Notes under the pieces: generated by a model
What the model was told of the DNA's origin: nothing
The model's input: the letters and a program-made list of their open reading frames with translations, nothing else
The model's database searches: none
Assembly: GCA_029863385.1 (NCBI GenBank)
Contig: JAOTVU010000017.1
Span: 1-50,030, forward strand
Length of the DNA: 50,030 nt
Direction of reading: 5' to 3'
Source of the DNA: Acidimicrobiia bacterium
GTDB taxonomy: Bacteria; Actinomycetota; Acidimicrobiia; Acidimicrobiales; SZUA-35
Program-made: the position numbers and the translations under genes
In this document: positions 26,082 through 34,876 of the stretch, piece by piece
Layout of the letters: every line of letters starts with the position of its first letter
Position numbering within the stretch: the first letter of the stretch is position 1

Positions 26082-28115
26082 ATGACCTCGCCTTCCGGCT
26101 CCGGCCGCCGTCCCCTGCGCCCCGACGATCTCCACCGCCTCCGCTCGGTCTCGGAGGTCGTTCTTCATCCCGGCGGCGACACGGCGGTCTACACACCTGG
26201 CCGGACCGTGAGAGCGACAGCAACCGATCGAACCTGTACCGGGTTGGCGTCGACGGCACCAATCGGTTTCGACTCACCGAGGGCCACCACGACTCGTCAG
26301 CCCGATTCTCACCCGACGGCACCCGACTGGCGTTCGTGCGATCGGCCAAGGACGAGCCGGGACGGCTGATGGTGATGGACTGGCCGTCGGGCGAACTTCG
26401 CATCGCCGCCGAATTCGCCGACGGAGGGCCCGCTCGGATCGACTGGCTGGGGAGGCCACCTCGTGGCGCTGGCCCCGCAACGTCGGGATTCACCGGAGGA
26501 GATCGACGACGAGGAACGCAAGCGGCGGCCGAAGATCAGCGGCTCACCCCTGTACCGGTTCAACGGGCGCGGCTACTTCTTCGATCGACCGACGCAGTTG
26601 TGGGTCGTCGATACCGACGCCGACCGCCGGCAGTCGGGTGATGTTCCGACCCCGATCGGGGCTGTCGGGGTGGATCACGAATCGTTCGCCGTCAGCCCCG
26701 ACGGTTCGACCGTTGTGGCCATCGCCCCGATCGACGGCACCGACCGGGTCCTGGGCGGCAGTCGTCTCATCCGCTACGACCTGTCCTGGGCCGACGACGG
26801 CACGGTCACGGCGTCGGATCCGACGATGTTGACCACCTCTCCGGGAGGTAGGGCCGAGCTGCTGTGGCACCCGACCGACGGGTTGTTCGTGGTGGGCAGC
26901 GACGATCTCAGCACCATCGAGTTCAACCGGCTCCACCGAGTGGACCCGTCGGCACCGGGCCGGCCGATCGAGGTTGCATTCGACGACGTGAACATCACGG
27001 CCGGCCCGTCCACCGGAGCGGTGGTCGACGGCGGGATCGTCACCGTCGGGCCGCGGCGGGGCCGGGTGGCGATCGACCGGTATTCCACCAGCGACGGCAG
27101 CCGCACGGTCGTGTACGAGGACGACGGCACCGTGGTGGCCTTCGCCGCCGACCCGACGGGGACGACCGTGGTGGCGGCCATCACCTCGGCTGTCCGGCCG
27201 GCCGAGCTCTGGCAGATCGACGACGGCGCGGCTACCCGCCTGGTCGCCCTCAACGACGAGCTGCTGTCGGAGCTCGACCTGGTCGAACCGGAGACGGGGC
27301 GGTGACGTCGGCCGACGGCACCGTCGTCGAGGCTTTCGTGACCCGTCCTCCGGCCTCGGCGCCGGAGACCGGAAACCCCCGGCCCGGACTCGTCTACGTC
27401 CACGGCGGACCGATGTTCCAGTACGGGCACTTCTTCTTCGACGAGTTCCAGGTCGCGGCCGCGCTCGGCTATGTCGTCATCGGCGGCAACCCCCGGGGCT
27501 CCGACGGCTACGGCGAGGCCTGGGCCCGGGACATCATCGCCAACTTCGGCAATCGCGACTGGGAGGATGTGCAGGCCATCACCAACCACTTGGCCGACCT
27601 GCCTGACGTCGACGCCGACCGGATCGGGATCGGTGGGGGGCAGCTACGGCGGCTTCATGACCTGCTGGGCCCTGAGCCATGACGACGCCGGGCGTTACAA
27701 GGCCGGGCTGGTCGAGCGGTCGGTCGTCGACTTCGTGTCGATGACCGGCACCAGCGACATCGGCCACAGCTTCGTCACCCGCTACCTCGGCGCCTCGATC
27801 GACGACGACCCGGCCAAGATCCTGCGCCAGTCACCGTTGACCTTCGCCCACAACATCTCGGTACCGACCCTGGTGCTCCACTCCGAGGAGGACTGGCGCT
27901 GCCCGATCGAGCAGGCCGAGCGGCTCCACGCCACGATCCACCGCAACAGTGCCGGGGGAGGATCGTCGATCCTCGTTCGCTTCCCGGCGGAGAACCACGA
28001 ACTCAGCCGCAGTGGCCAACCCCGTCACCGGGTGGAACGCTTCGAGATCATCCACGAGTTCTACGCCCGCCACCTCGGCGGCGCCGACCTCGACACCTCC
28101 CACCTCCCCAGCTGA
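26082..28115 (+). pseudogene. S9-family (prolyl oligopeptidase-like) serine peptidase, four frameshifts
   Basis: Reading five segments in alternating frames gives one roughly 675-aa S9 acylaminoacyl-peptidase-like protein: an N-terminal beta-propeller (with FSPDGTRLAFVRSAKD) and a C-terminal alpha/beta-hydrolase domain. The frame changes near 26195-26200 (-1), 26444-26456 (+1), 27285-27302 (-1) and at a G6 run at 27635-27640 (+1). After virtual repair the nucleophile elbow is GGSYGGF, preceded by GLVYVHGGP and the NPRGSDGYG stretch. The Asp is in LHSEEDWRCP and the His in FPAENHELSR, so the triad survives. No other gene in the window is broken, which argues for real decay rather than poor sequence, although the G-run site alone could be a read error. 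Confidence 0.85.
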
Positions 28116-28132
28116 GTCCTACCACCGTGAAG

Positions 28133-28170
28133 TGAAGCGAACCCGCGCGATATCGCGCGGGTTCGCTTCA
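28133..28170. terminator. Perfect 38-bp palindrome after the S9 pseudogene
   Basis: The arms 28133-28151 and 28152-28170 are exactly complementary, with the core ACCCGCGCGAT/ATCGCGCGGGT. It is followed by TTTCG. It is nearly the same as the palindrome at 29165-29198, with a compensating G-C to A-T change. Confidence 0.7.
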
Positions 28171-28217
28171 TTTCGTTCGGGTTCGAAACCGTCGCGGTGA
28201 CTGTCACCGGGCATCGA

Positions 28218-28223
28218 TAGGTT
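28218..28223 (+). promoter_or_regulatory. Leaderless-type -10 element for the AbiEi/DUF559-like gene
   Basis: TAGGTT (TAnnnT) ends 6 nt before the ATG at 28230; no Shine-Dalgarno. Confidence 0.48.
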
Positions 28224-28229
28224 CGTCGC

Positions 28230-29234
28230 ATGCGAATCGATGACGCGTTTCAGGCGCTCGTCGAGCTCGCGGCCTCTCGACACAACGCCTTTCATTCAAC
28301 CGAGGCGGCCGACATGGTGCCACCCCACCGTCTGCGACGAGCCGCCAATCGAGGGGTGCTGACGCCACTGGGCCCGCGAATCTGGTCGGTCTCCGCCCTC
28401 GGCTCGCCGCCCGGCCAGGCGCTCCGCGCCGCCACCCTCGGAACGTCGGCGGGTGCCGCCTGCCATCGTGGCTCGGGCTGGCTCCACGGCTGGTTCGAAA
28501 ACGCTCCGATCGTCGCCGACATCTGGGTCCCGGGCCACGGTCGCCGAATCAGTCCGCCGGTGCGTCAACATCGCGCGGCCGCAGTCAATCCCGGCCGTGA
28601 CATCACAGAGGTCGACGGCATCCGCACGCTTAACGCCGCAGCCACCTTGTGCCTGATGGGGCGGGTGGAGACCGACGAAGTGATCGAGAACTGCCTCGAC
28701 GTGTTCCTGCAGACCCACTCGCATGCCTGGCTGGTCGAGACACTCGACCGGCTGTGGACCGACAACGGTGCTGGTCCAGCGGCGCTGCGACGAGTGCTGA
28801 ACCACCCGGCCCGTCGCCTTGGGCTGGTGGAGTCACCCTTCGAGCGACGGGTGCAGCGGACCGTGGCCGACGCCGACCTGCCGCCCATCGTCCTGCAGCA
28901 CCAGGTCTCGGTCGGCCGACGCCGTTACCGAATCGACCTCGCCATGCCGACCATCAAGCTCGGTGTGGAAAGCCACGGACGTCGATTTCACCGGGGCCGG
29001 CGAGCCGAGGAGGCCGACAATCAGCGGGATATGGCACTGGCCGGCGTTGGCTGGCAACTCCTGTACGTCACGTGGGACCAGCTCCAAGACCCATCTGCGC
29101 TCAGGAATCGCATCGGCGCGGCCGCCCGAGCCCGACTCGTTGAACCCCGATCGGCGTCAAAACAAAGCAAACCCGCGCGATATCGCGCGGGTTTGCTTCA
29201 TTTTTCGAACGGAGTGGCCGGGCCGACCGGCTGA
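28230..29234 (+). CDS. AbiEi-like winged-helix plus DUF559-type endonuclease-fold protein
   Basis: A 334-aa protein. Residues 1-55 resemble the AbiEi antitoxin-type winged helix (FHSTEAADMVPPHRLRRAANRGVL followed by a LGPRIWSV wing). The middle part (about 65-190) is the linker domain common to actinobacterial members. The last third has VGRRRYRIDLAMP and GVESHGRRFH, i.e. the D...E-x-H arrangement of the Vsr/DUF559 endonuclease fold, then NQRDMALAGVGWQLLYVTW. These proteins are abundant and dispersed in actinobacterial genomes; function is unproven. The final 25 residues are encoded by a palindrome with a T-run, so the natural 3' end may have been lost. The gene lies between two near-identical palindromes. 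There is no AbiEii toxin partner next to it. Confidence 0.72.
   Translation: MRIDDAFQALVELAASRHNAFHSTEAADMVPPHRLRRAANRGVLTPLGPRIWSVSALGSPPGQALRAATLGTSAGAACHRGSGWLHGWFENAPIVADIWVPGHGRRISPPVRQHRAAAVNPGRDITEVDGIRTLNAAATLCLMGRVETDEVIENCLDVFLQTHSHAWLVETLDRLWTDNGAGPAALRRVLNHPARRLGLVESPFERRVQRTVADADLPPIVLQHQVSVGRRRYRIDLAMPTIKLGVESHGRRFHRGRRAEEADNQRDMALAGVGWQLLYVTWDQLQDPSALRNRIGAAARARLVEPRSASKQSKPARYRAGLLHFSNGVAGPTG
29165..29205. terminator. Bidirectional intrinsic terminator (palindrome with T-runs on both sides)
   Basis: Perfect 17-bp arms (29165-29181 and 29182-29198). On the plus strand CATTTTT follows; on the minus strand TTTGTTTT follows. It sits between the end of the plus-strand gene and the end of sucD (29239) and fits as terminator for both. 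The plus-strand reading frame runs through it to 29234. Confidence 0.8.
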
Positions 29235-29238
29235 GCGA

Positions 29239-30123
29239 CTACAAGGAGGCGACGATCTCGGCCATGAGCTCGCCCGCCTCGGTGGGGTTCTGACCCACCT
29301 TGGCGCCGGCGTCGGCCAGGGCCTCCATCTTGGCCTGGGCCGTGCCCTTGCCGCCCGACACGATCGCGCCGGCGTGACCCATCTTCTTGCCCGGAGGGGC
29401 GGTGACACCGGCGACGTAGCACGCCACCGGTTTCGTCATCGACGACTTGATGAACTCCGCCGCCTCCTCCTCGGCCGATCCACCGATCTCACCGATCATC
29501 ATGACGGCCTTGGTCTCCGGGTCGGCCTCGAATCTCTTCAGGCAGTCGATGAACGTCGTGCCGGGCACCGGGTCGCCGCCGATGCCGACACAGGTGGTCA
29601 CCCCGATGTCCTTCTGCTTCAGCTCGTAGAGGGCCTGATAGGTCAGCGTGCCCGAACGGCTGACGATGCCGACGGGGCCGCCGGGTTTGGCGATGTGACC
29701 GGCCGTGATACCGATGTTGCACTTGCCGGGGCTGATGATGCCCGGACAGTTCGGGCCGAGCAGCTGGGTGTCCGGGTAGTCGTTTCGCAGCTTGTTGTAG
29801 AAGTAGGCCTCCTCGTGGGCCGGGACGCCCTCGGTGATGGCCACGATGAACTCGATGCCGGCCTCGGCCGCCTCGAGCACCGCCCCCCGTACCCCCGGAG
29901 CGGGAATGAAGATGCAGGACGCCGTGGCGCCGGTGGCCTCTATCGCCTCGGCCACCGAGGCGAAGATCGGCACACCGTCTACCTCGGTGCCGCCCTTCTT
30001 CGGGTGGGTGCCGGCAACCACCTGGGTGCCGTAAGCCTTGTTGAGGCCGCCGTAGTAGCTGCCCTGTGAGCCGGTCAGACCCTGATAGACGACCTTGGTG
30101 TTCTCGTCGACGAAAATGCTCAT
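29239..30123 (-). CDS. sucD: Succinyl-CoA ligase alpha subunit
   Basis: A 294-aa subunit of the TCA-cycle enzyme that makes ATP or GTP from succinyl-CoA. The CoA-binding Rossmann domain begins at once (TKVVYQGLTGSQGSYY), and GTHPKKGG follows as in the family. LLGPNCPGIISPG precedes the SRSGTLTYQ segment, and the phosphorylated His250 lies in KKMGHAGAIVSGGKGTA. The ending (ADAGAKVGQNPTEAGELM) is standard. A GAGGGAGAGG ribosome site precedes the ATG, and the gap to sucC is only 17 bp, so both subunits come from one message. It is convergent with the DUF559-like gene through a shared terminator. Confidence 0.95.
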   Translation of the reverse strand: MSIFVDENTKVVYQGLTGSQGSYYGGLNKAYGTQVVAGTHPKKGGTEVDGVPIFASVAEAIEATGATASCIFIPAPGVRGAVLEAAEAGIEFIVAITEGVPAHEEAYFYNKLRNDYPDTQLLGPNCPGIISPGKCNIGITAGHIAKPGGPVGIVSRSGTLTYQALYELKQKDIGVTTCVGIGGDPVPGTTFIDCLKRFEADPETKAVMMIGEIGGSAEEEAAEFIKSSMTKPVACYVAGVTAPPGKKMGHAGAIVSGGKGTAQAKMEALADAGAKVGQNPTEAGELMAEIVASL

Positions 30124-30140
30124 TGGTTCAAACCTCTCCC

Positions 30141-31298
30141 TCAGCCCTCGGCCGGCTCGCCGGCTGCCAGTTCAACAGCGCGGCGGGCCGCGCTCAACAT
30201 GGTGTCCTCCATCATCAGCTTGTCGCTGAGATGGGGTTCGAGGATCGCCCGACCCTCGTCGGCGTTCGTGCCGTCGAGGCGGATCACGATGGGAGCGTCG
30301 ATCGACACCCGCTTCATGGCCTCGATGATGCCGTTGGCCACCTCCTCACCTCGGGTGATGCCGCCGAAGATGTTGATGAGGATCGACTTGACCTCGGGGT
30401 CGTTGTTGATGACCTCGAGCGCTCCGGCCATCACGTCGGCGTTTGCGCCGCCGCCGATGTCGAGGAAGTTGGCCGGTGCACCCCCGACCTGGTTGACGAC
30501 GTCGACGGTGCTCATGGCCAGGCCCGCCCCGTTGGCGATCACCCCCACCGAGCCCTCCAGGCCGACGTACTGCAGCCCCTTCTCGTGCGCCGCCTCCTCG
30601 CGCTCGTCACGGGGCTGGGTGGCGTCGTACTGCTCGTACTCCGGATGTTCGTAGACCGCGTTGCCGTCGAGCGAGACCTTGGCATCCAGAGCGTGGACCT
30701 CACCGGTCGGCTTCAGGACCAGCGGGTTGATCTCGACGAGATCGGCGTCGCCCTCGACGTAGGCGTTGTAGAGCCTCAGCAGGATGTCGACGGCACCCTC
30801 GGTTGCGTCGGGATTGAGGTTGGCGGCGGCCACCCACGCCCGGCACGCGTCGGGGGTCAGGCCCTCGGTGGGGTCGACCCAGATCTTGGCGATGGCGTCG
30901 GGATTCGACTCGGCCACGGCCTCGATCTCCACACCACCCTCGGCCGACAGCATCCCGAGATACTTCTTGGCCGAGCGGTCGAGTGTGAAGCTGGCGTAGT
31001 ACTCCTCGGCGATGTCGGACGCCTTCTCGACCCAGATCGTCTTCACGATGTGGCCCTTGATGTCGAGTCCGAGGATGTTCGACGCGTGGGTGCGGCACTC
31101 TTCCGCGTTCTCGGCAAGCTTCACACCGCCGGCTTTACCCCGACCACCCGTGTGTACCTGCGCCTTCACCACCACCGGGTAGCCGATGCGATCGGCGATG
31201 GCCACCGCCTCGTCGACATCGCCCGTCGCCTCGCCGGCCGAAACCGGGATGCCGTAGGTGGCGAAGAACTGCTTGCCTTGATATTCGAGTAGATCCAC
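30141..31298 (-). CDS. sucC: Succinyl-CoA ligase beta subunit
   Basis: A 385-aa ATP-grasp subunit. It begins VDLLEYQGKQFFATYGIPVS (family: 'M.l.EYQgK.lf...gipvp'). Nucleotide contacts include VVKAQVHTGGRGKAGGVKLA, and the metal/nucleotide region is LVEINPLVL with ALDAKVSLDGNA. The C-terminal CoA-ligase domain has NGAGLAMSTVD, GGAPANFLDIGGGA and NIFGGITRGEEVANGI. GTG 31298 is preceded by GGGAG at good spacing; in-frame codons upstream are not homologous. It is the first gene of sucCD. The 129-bp divergent region to 31428 should carry promoters for both sides. Confidence 0.95.
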   Translation of the reverse strand: MDLLEYQGKQFFATYGIPVSAGEATGDVDEAVAIADRIGYPVVVKAQVHTGGRGKAGGVKLAENAEECRTHASNILGLDIKGHIVKTIWVEKASDIAEEYYASFTLDRSAKKYLGMLSAEGGVEIEAVAESNPDAIAKIWVDPTEGLTPDACRAWVAAANLNPDATEGAVDILLRLYNAYVEGDADLVEINPLVLKPTGEVHALDAKVSLDGNAVYEHPEYEQYDATQPRDEREEAAHEKGLQYVGLEGSVGVIANGAGLAMSTVDVVNQVGGAPANFLDIGGGANADVMAGALEVINNDPEVKSILINIFGGITRGEEVANGIIEAMKRVSIDAPIVIRLDGTNADEGRAILEPHLSDKLMMEDTMLSAARRAVELAAGEPAEG

Positions 31299-31415
31299 GT
31301 GAGTCTCCCGTGTCGGGTCCTTGTGGGCGCTGGACTGCCTCCCACCCGGCTCGGTACGGAGTGGTGGACGAAGTGACAGAGGGCAACCACGGACGCCATT
31401 GAGTGATACTGCTGC

Positions 31416-31421
31416 GATACT
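31416..31421 (+). promoter_or_regulatory. -10 element for the membrane-anchored protein at 31428
   Basis: GATACT, preceded by TGC (extended -10 type), ends 6 nt before the GTG at 31428. The first base departs from TAnnnT but the spacing equals that of the other leaderless sites. Confidence 0.35.
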
Positions 31422-31427
31422 AGTGGG

Positions 31428-32009
31428 GTGGAACGATCGCCGCGGCCCGAGTCGGCCGCCGGCCGAAATCCGTCGCCACCCGTAGCCCTCTCCCCTCCCG
31501 CTGGTTCCATGCCCGTTGCCCAAGGATCACAAACCGACGCCCGCCAGGCCGCGCTGATCGCCCTGGGCGGCATCGCCGCGTTTCTCACGCTGGTGTTTCT
31601 GATCACCCGGCTCGGTGCGCTCGGCGACAACGGAGCCGAGGTGCCGATCCAACTCGGTGAGCCGGTGTTCCAGCCCGGCAACGCCGCCGATCTCGCCGCC
31701 GTCATCGCCGAGGACGGGCCCCTGCTGCTCCCCGACGCATCGGGCGGAGACCGTGACATCGTGCTCAATCACCTCGGCGACTCCCCCGACGAGGGCTGGG
31801 TGGCGTTCGCAGCCAGGAGCCTGACCGCTCCCCGAGATTGTTTCGTGGAGTGGCAGCCCGATCGCTCCCTGTTCGTCGACAACTGCGACGGTGCCGAGTA
31901 TCCGGCCGATGGTGAAGGCCTCGAACAGTACGGCACCTCCATCGACGTCGACGGCAACCTCGTCATCAACCTCAATGTCGTCGAGAGCACCGCCGACGGC
32001 GACGGTTGA
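31428..32009 (+). CDS. Membrane-anchored hypothetical protein, 193 aa
   Basis: Not recognised. The first 38 residues are Pro/Ser-rich and basic. One transmembrane helix at about 42-64 (LIALGGIAAFLTLVFLITRLG) follows, then an acidic extracytoplasmic domain of about 125 residues ending in DVDGNLVINLNVVES. That domain has two cysteines, in APRDCFVEW and FVDNCDGAEYP, 15 residues apart, which could form a disulfide. Topology is N-in/C-out by the positive-inside rule. Its last codons overlap the TTG that could start the metallophosphoesterase gene, so the pair is likely co-transcribed. ATG 31509 (MPVAQGS) is an alternative start that keeps the membrane helix. Confidence 0.68.
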   Translation: MERSPRPESAAGRNPSPPVALSPPAGSMPVAQGSQTDARQAALIALGGIAAFLTLVFLITRLGALGDNGAEVPIQLGEPVFQPGNAADLAAVIAEDGPLLLPDASGGDRDIVLNHLGDSPDEGWVAFAARSLTAPRDCFVEWQPDRSLFVDNCDGAEYPADGEGLEQYGTSIDVDGNLVINLNVVESTADGDG

Positions 32010-32014
32010 TCACC

Positions 32015-32836
32015 ATGACCTTCCTCCTCGCCCAGATCAGCGACACGCACGTGGTGGCCCCCGGCCACGACGGCGAACTCTATGTCGACAACAACGCCCG
32101 GCTCCGACTCGCCGTCGAGCGGCTGCTGGCCGAGACCGTGACGCCGGGCGCCGTACTGCTGACCGGTGACCTCACCGACCTCGGCACCTACGAGGAGATG
32201 GCCATCGTCGCCGAGTTGCTGGCGCCGCTGACGATGCCGGTCTTCGTCGTTCCCGGTAACCACGACCTGCGATCCTCGCTCCGAACGGCATTCGGAATGC
32301 CCTGGGCCGCCGACGACAACATGAGCTGGGTCGTCGACGCCGGTCCGATCACCGTGCTCGGCCTCGACACCCTGGCCGCCGACCAGATCGACGCGGACGG
32401 TGAGGTGAATCACGGCGGCGAGCTCGACGACACCCGTGCTCAGTGGCTCGACGAGGCGCTCGCCGCCACAGCGGGGCGACCGACCGTGATCGCCATGCAC
32501 CACCCGCCGTTCACCACCGGCATCGGTTGGATGGACCAGACCGGGCTCGACGACCGCACCCGGTTCGCCGACATCGTTGGCGCCCACCCGCACGTCACCC
32601 GCATCTTCTGCGGACACCTGCACCGGTCCATCACCACAACGATCGCCGGCGTCCTCTGCAGCACCGGACTCAGTACGATTCACCAGGTCGAACTCAATCT
32701 TGCACCGGATGCCAGGCCTCAAGTGGTCTGCGATCCCCCCGGCTATCAGCTTCATATGTTCGACGGGAACTGCTGGGTCACCCACACCCGTCATTTCGAC
32801 ACCGGTCGGGCGGTCATCGACCCCGGTTGGGCGTAA
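32015..32836 (+). CDS. Metallophosphoesterase (Icc/CpdA-like)
   Basis: A 273-aa calcineurin-like phosphoesterase that binds two metal ions. All five family blocks are visible: AQISDTHV near the N-terminus, LTGDLTDLG, VPGNHDLR, AMHHPPF and FCGHLHRS. The spacing and the LGLDTL segment resemble the Icc/CpdA group, some of which hydrolyse cyclic nucleotides; the true substrate is unknown. No signal peptide is present, so it is cytosolic. ATG 32015 begins MTFLLAQISD; a TTG at 32006 overlapping the previous stop (TTGA) is an alternative coupled start. It follows the membrane-anchored protein without a gap. Confidence 0.87.
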   Translation: MTFLLAQISDTHVVAPGHDGELYVDNNARLRLAVERLLAETVTPGAVLLTGDLTDLGTYEEMAIVAELLAPLTMPVFVVPGNHDLRSSLRTAFGMPWAADDNMSWVVDAGPITVLGLDTLAADQIDADGEVNHGGELDDTRAQWLDEALAATAGRPTVIAMHHPPFTTGIGWMDQTGLDDRTRFADIVGAHPHVTRIFCGHLHRSITTTIAGVLCSTGLSTIHQVELNLAPDARPQVVCDPPGYQLHMFDGNCWVTHTRHFDTGRAVIDPGWA

Positions 32837-32893
32837 CGAATCGACCAAGTGACGATCCGATGGCGAGCTTGCGTCGGCTCTTCGTACGGCTAT

Positions 32894-32919
32894 GGAACGG
32901 TTCCGGGGTGCGCTATGGT
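32894..32919 (+). promoter_or_regulatory. Candidate promoter/operator for the peptide transporter operon
   Basis: TATGGT at 32914-32919 could be a -10 element. An 11-nt palindrome GGAACGGTTCC at 32894-32904 sits where a -35 region would be, as an operator might. It leaves a leader of about 120 nt before the binding-protein gene. The evidence is positional only. Confidence 0.3.
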
Positions 32920-33048
32920 GTGTCGGAGATACAACCAGCTGAAATGGGTTGGTCACGGCACATGGCGCCTCTCCGGTGCCAGAAGAGGGGCTGCCCGTGG
33001 TCGATCTGCTAACCCGGTTCATCGGACCGGAAGGGGAGCGAGAATTCA

Positions 33049-34758
33049 ATGGACTTCAAACGACTTGACGTGTTCCGTCGAAACGTTGGGCCGGTTCAGC
33101 TCGATCTGATCGAGTCGTACGCCCAAGGCCGCATCGGTCGCCGCGACTTCCTCAAGCGAGGCATGATCGTCGGCCTTTCGATGCCCGTGATGGGCACGAT
33201 CATCGCCGCCTGCGGTGGCGACGACAGTGGCGACGGCGACACCGCATCGGGCGGCGACGGCGAGAGCAGCGGCACAACCGAGGGCGGCAACCTCGTGGTC
33301 GCCATCCAGCAGGGCGATGCCAACTCGGGCCTCGACCCGGTCAACATGCTCGATCTCGGCACCTACGCCGTGATCTCGCAGAGCTTCGAATATCTCGTCG
33401 GCGTCGGTTCCGACGGCAACATCGGCGACACCGGTCTGGCCACCGCCTGGGAGGCCAACGAAGACGGCTCGGTCTGGACGTTCACCCTGCGTGAGGGCGT
33501 CAAGTGGCAAAGCGGTGCCGACTTCACGTCGGCCGACGTCGCCGCCACCATGGACCGTCTGGCCGCTCAGGGCAACGCCGGTCTCGCCGGCGTGATCGGC
33601 GAGGGTTCGGTCGACGCCTCGGATCCCGGCGTCGCCGTCGTCAGCCTGCTCGAACCCAACGGCAACTTCCCCGTTCTTGTTTCCACCTTCAACGCCCAGT
33701 CGGTCATCACCCCGGCCGACTACACGGACGGCACCACGCTCGACGAGCGGCCCGACGGCACCGGTGCCTGGAAGTTCGTGAGCTTCGATCCGACCACCTT
33801 CGTGGTTCGGTTCGAGCGCAACCCGGATTGGTGGGGCGGCGCGACCCCGCTCGACACCATCGAGCTCCGGGGCTTTTCGGATCTCGGTACCGCCGTGACC
33901 GCCATGACCTCGCGTGACATCGACGCCATTCAGCAGTTCACCGTGATCGGCGGTGAGGGTCTTCTGGGCGACGAGAACTTCACGGTGCTGACGCCCCCGG
34001 CCGCCACCCACCGTCAGGTGTGGTTCAACACTCAGGAGGGCCAGTACACAGACAAGCTGGTCCGCCGGGCCATGGCCTACTGCCTCGACCGCAACGAGAT
34101 GGTCACGACCCTGTTCAACGGGCGGGCGGAGATCGCCAACGACCACCCCATCCTGTCGACACTGCCGTTCTTCGATCCGGATGCGGTCGAGCAGCGCACC
34201 CGCGACATCGACATGGCCAAGTCGTTGCTCAGCGAGGCCGGCGTAACCGAGATCAGCGGCACGATCGAGACCGGCGACATCCAGGAGATTCCCGATCTCG
34301 CTGCCATCATCCAGCGCAACGCCGCGGAGGCCGGGTTCAATCTTCAGGTCAGCACCCAGTCGAATTCGACCTTCTACGGCAACGCATGGTGCCCCGACGA
34401 CGGTGACGATTCGACGGTACCCTGCTGGGGTTCGGCCGAGTTCGGTATCGTCGACTACGGGCACCGTCCGACCCCGGACGTGTACTTCAGCTCGGCTCTG
34501 GCCTCGGGCGGAGTCTGGAACTCGTCGGTGTGGGAGAACTCCGACTTCGACGCTCTGCTCTCCCAGTACCGCACCTCGGTCACGGTCGACGATCAGAAGG
34601 CGGCGGTCGGCGAGATCCAGAAGCTCATGCACGAGGAGACGCCGGCCTGCTACCCGTACTTCTACAACTACCTCTCGGGCCACGACAACAGCGTCTCGGG
34701 CATGCAGGCAACCGCGCTGGGTCACGTGATCCTGAGTGGGGCGTCCAAGAGCGCCTGA
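33049..34758 (+). CDS. Peptide-type ABC transporter substrate-binding protein (Tat lipoprotein)
   Basis: A 569-aa cluster C (SBP_bac_5) solute-binding lipoprotein. The N-terminus has a twin-arginine motif, GRRDFLKRG around 30-38, a hydrophobic stretch and a lipobox ending IIAAC with Cys55 as the lipid anchor; a Gly/Ser/Asp linker follows. The mature part has the DppA/OppA landmarks: LDPVNM near the start, WTFTLREGVKWQSG (family 'ftLr.gvkf.dG'), RRAMAYCLDRNEM and NDHPI. A strong GGAAGGGGAG ribosome site precedes the ATG. It heads a complete importer operon. Tat export implies folding before secretion. The ligand may be a peptide, but this family also binds sugars, nickel and opines. Confidence 0.93.
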   Translation: MDFKRLDVFRRNVGPVQLDLIESYAQGRIGRRDFLKRGMIVGLSMPVMGTIIAACGGDDSGDGDTASGGDGESSGTTEGGNLVVAIQQGDANSGLDPVNMLDLGTYAVISQSFEYLVGVGSDGNIGDTGLATAWEANEDGSVWTFTLREGVKWQSGADFTSADVAATMDRLAAQGNAGLAGVIGEGSVDASDPGVAVVSLLEPNGNFPVLVSTFNAQSVITPADYTDGTTLDERPDGTGAWKFVSFDPTTFVVRFERNPDWWGGATPLDTIELRGFSDLGTAVTAMTSRDIDAIQQFTVIGGEGLLGDENFTVLTPPAATHRQVWFNTQEGQYTDKLVRRAMAYCLDRNEMVTTLFNGRAEIANDHPILSTLPFFDPDAVEQRTRDIDMAKSLLSEAGVTEISGTIETGDIQEIPDLAAIIQRNAAEAGFNLQVSTQSNSTFYGNAWCPDDGDDSTVPCWGSAEFGIVDYGHRPTPDVYFSSALASGGVWNSSVWENSDFDALLSQYRTSVTVDDQKAAVGEIQKLMHEETPACYPYFYNYLSGHDNSVSGMQATALGHVILSGASKSA

Positions 34759-34796
34759 CCGTAACAACAAGCCAACCAAATTCAGCAAGCGGATTT

Positions 34797-34826
34797 GAGG
34801 CGGCGACGGGGTTCCGTCGCCGCCTC
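34797..34826 (+). terminator. Strong hairpin between binding protein and permease genes
   Basis: A perfect 13-bp GC-rich stem (34797-34809 with 34814-34826) and GGTT loop, without a T-run. Such intergenic hairpins often protect the binding-protein part of the mRNA or reduce read-through, so that binding protein exceeds permease. Confidence 0.65.
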
Positions 34827-34876
34827 TGCCGTCTCAACCACAGGTCAACCAACAGCAACGAAACAAGGGGGAACAC

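Noticed and set aside
26082..28115. Programmed ribosomal frameshifting in the S9 peptidase
   Set aside because: Four shifts alternating -1 and +1, mostly without slippery sequences or downstream structures, are far more easily explained by gene decay or sequence error.
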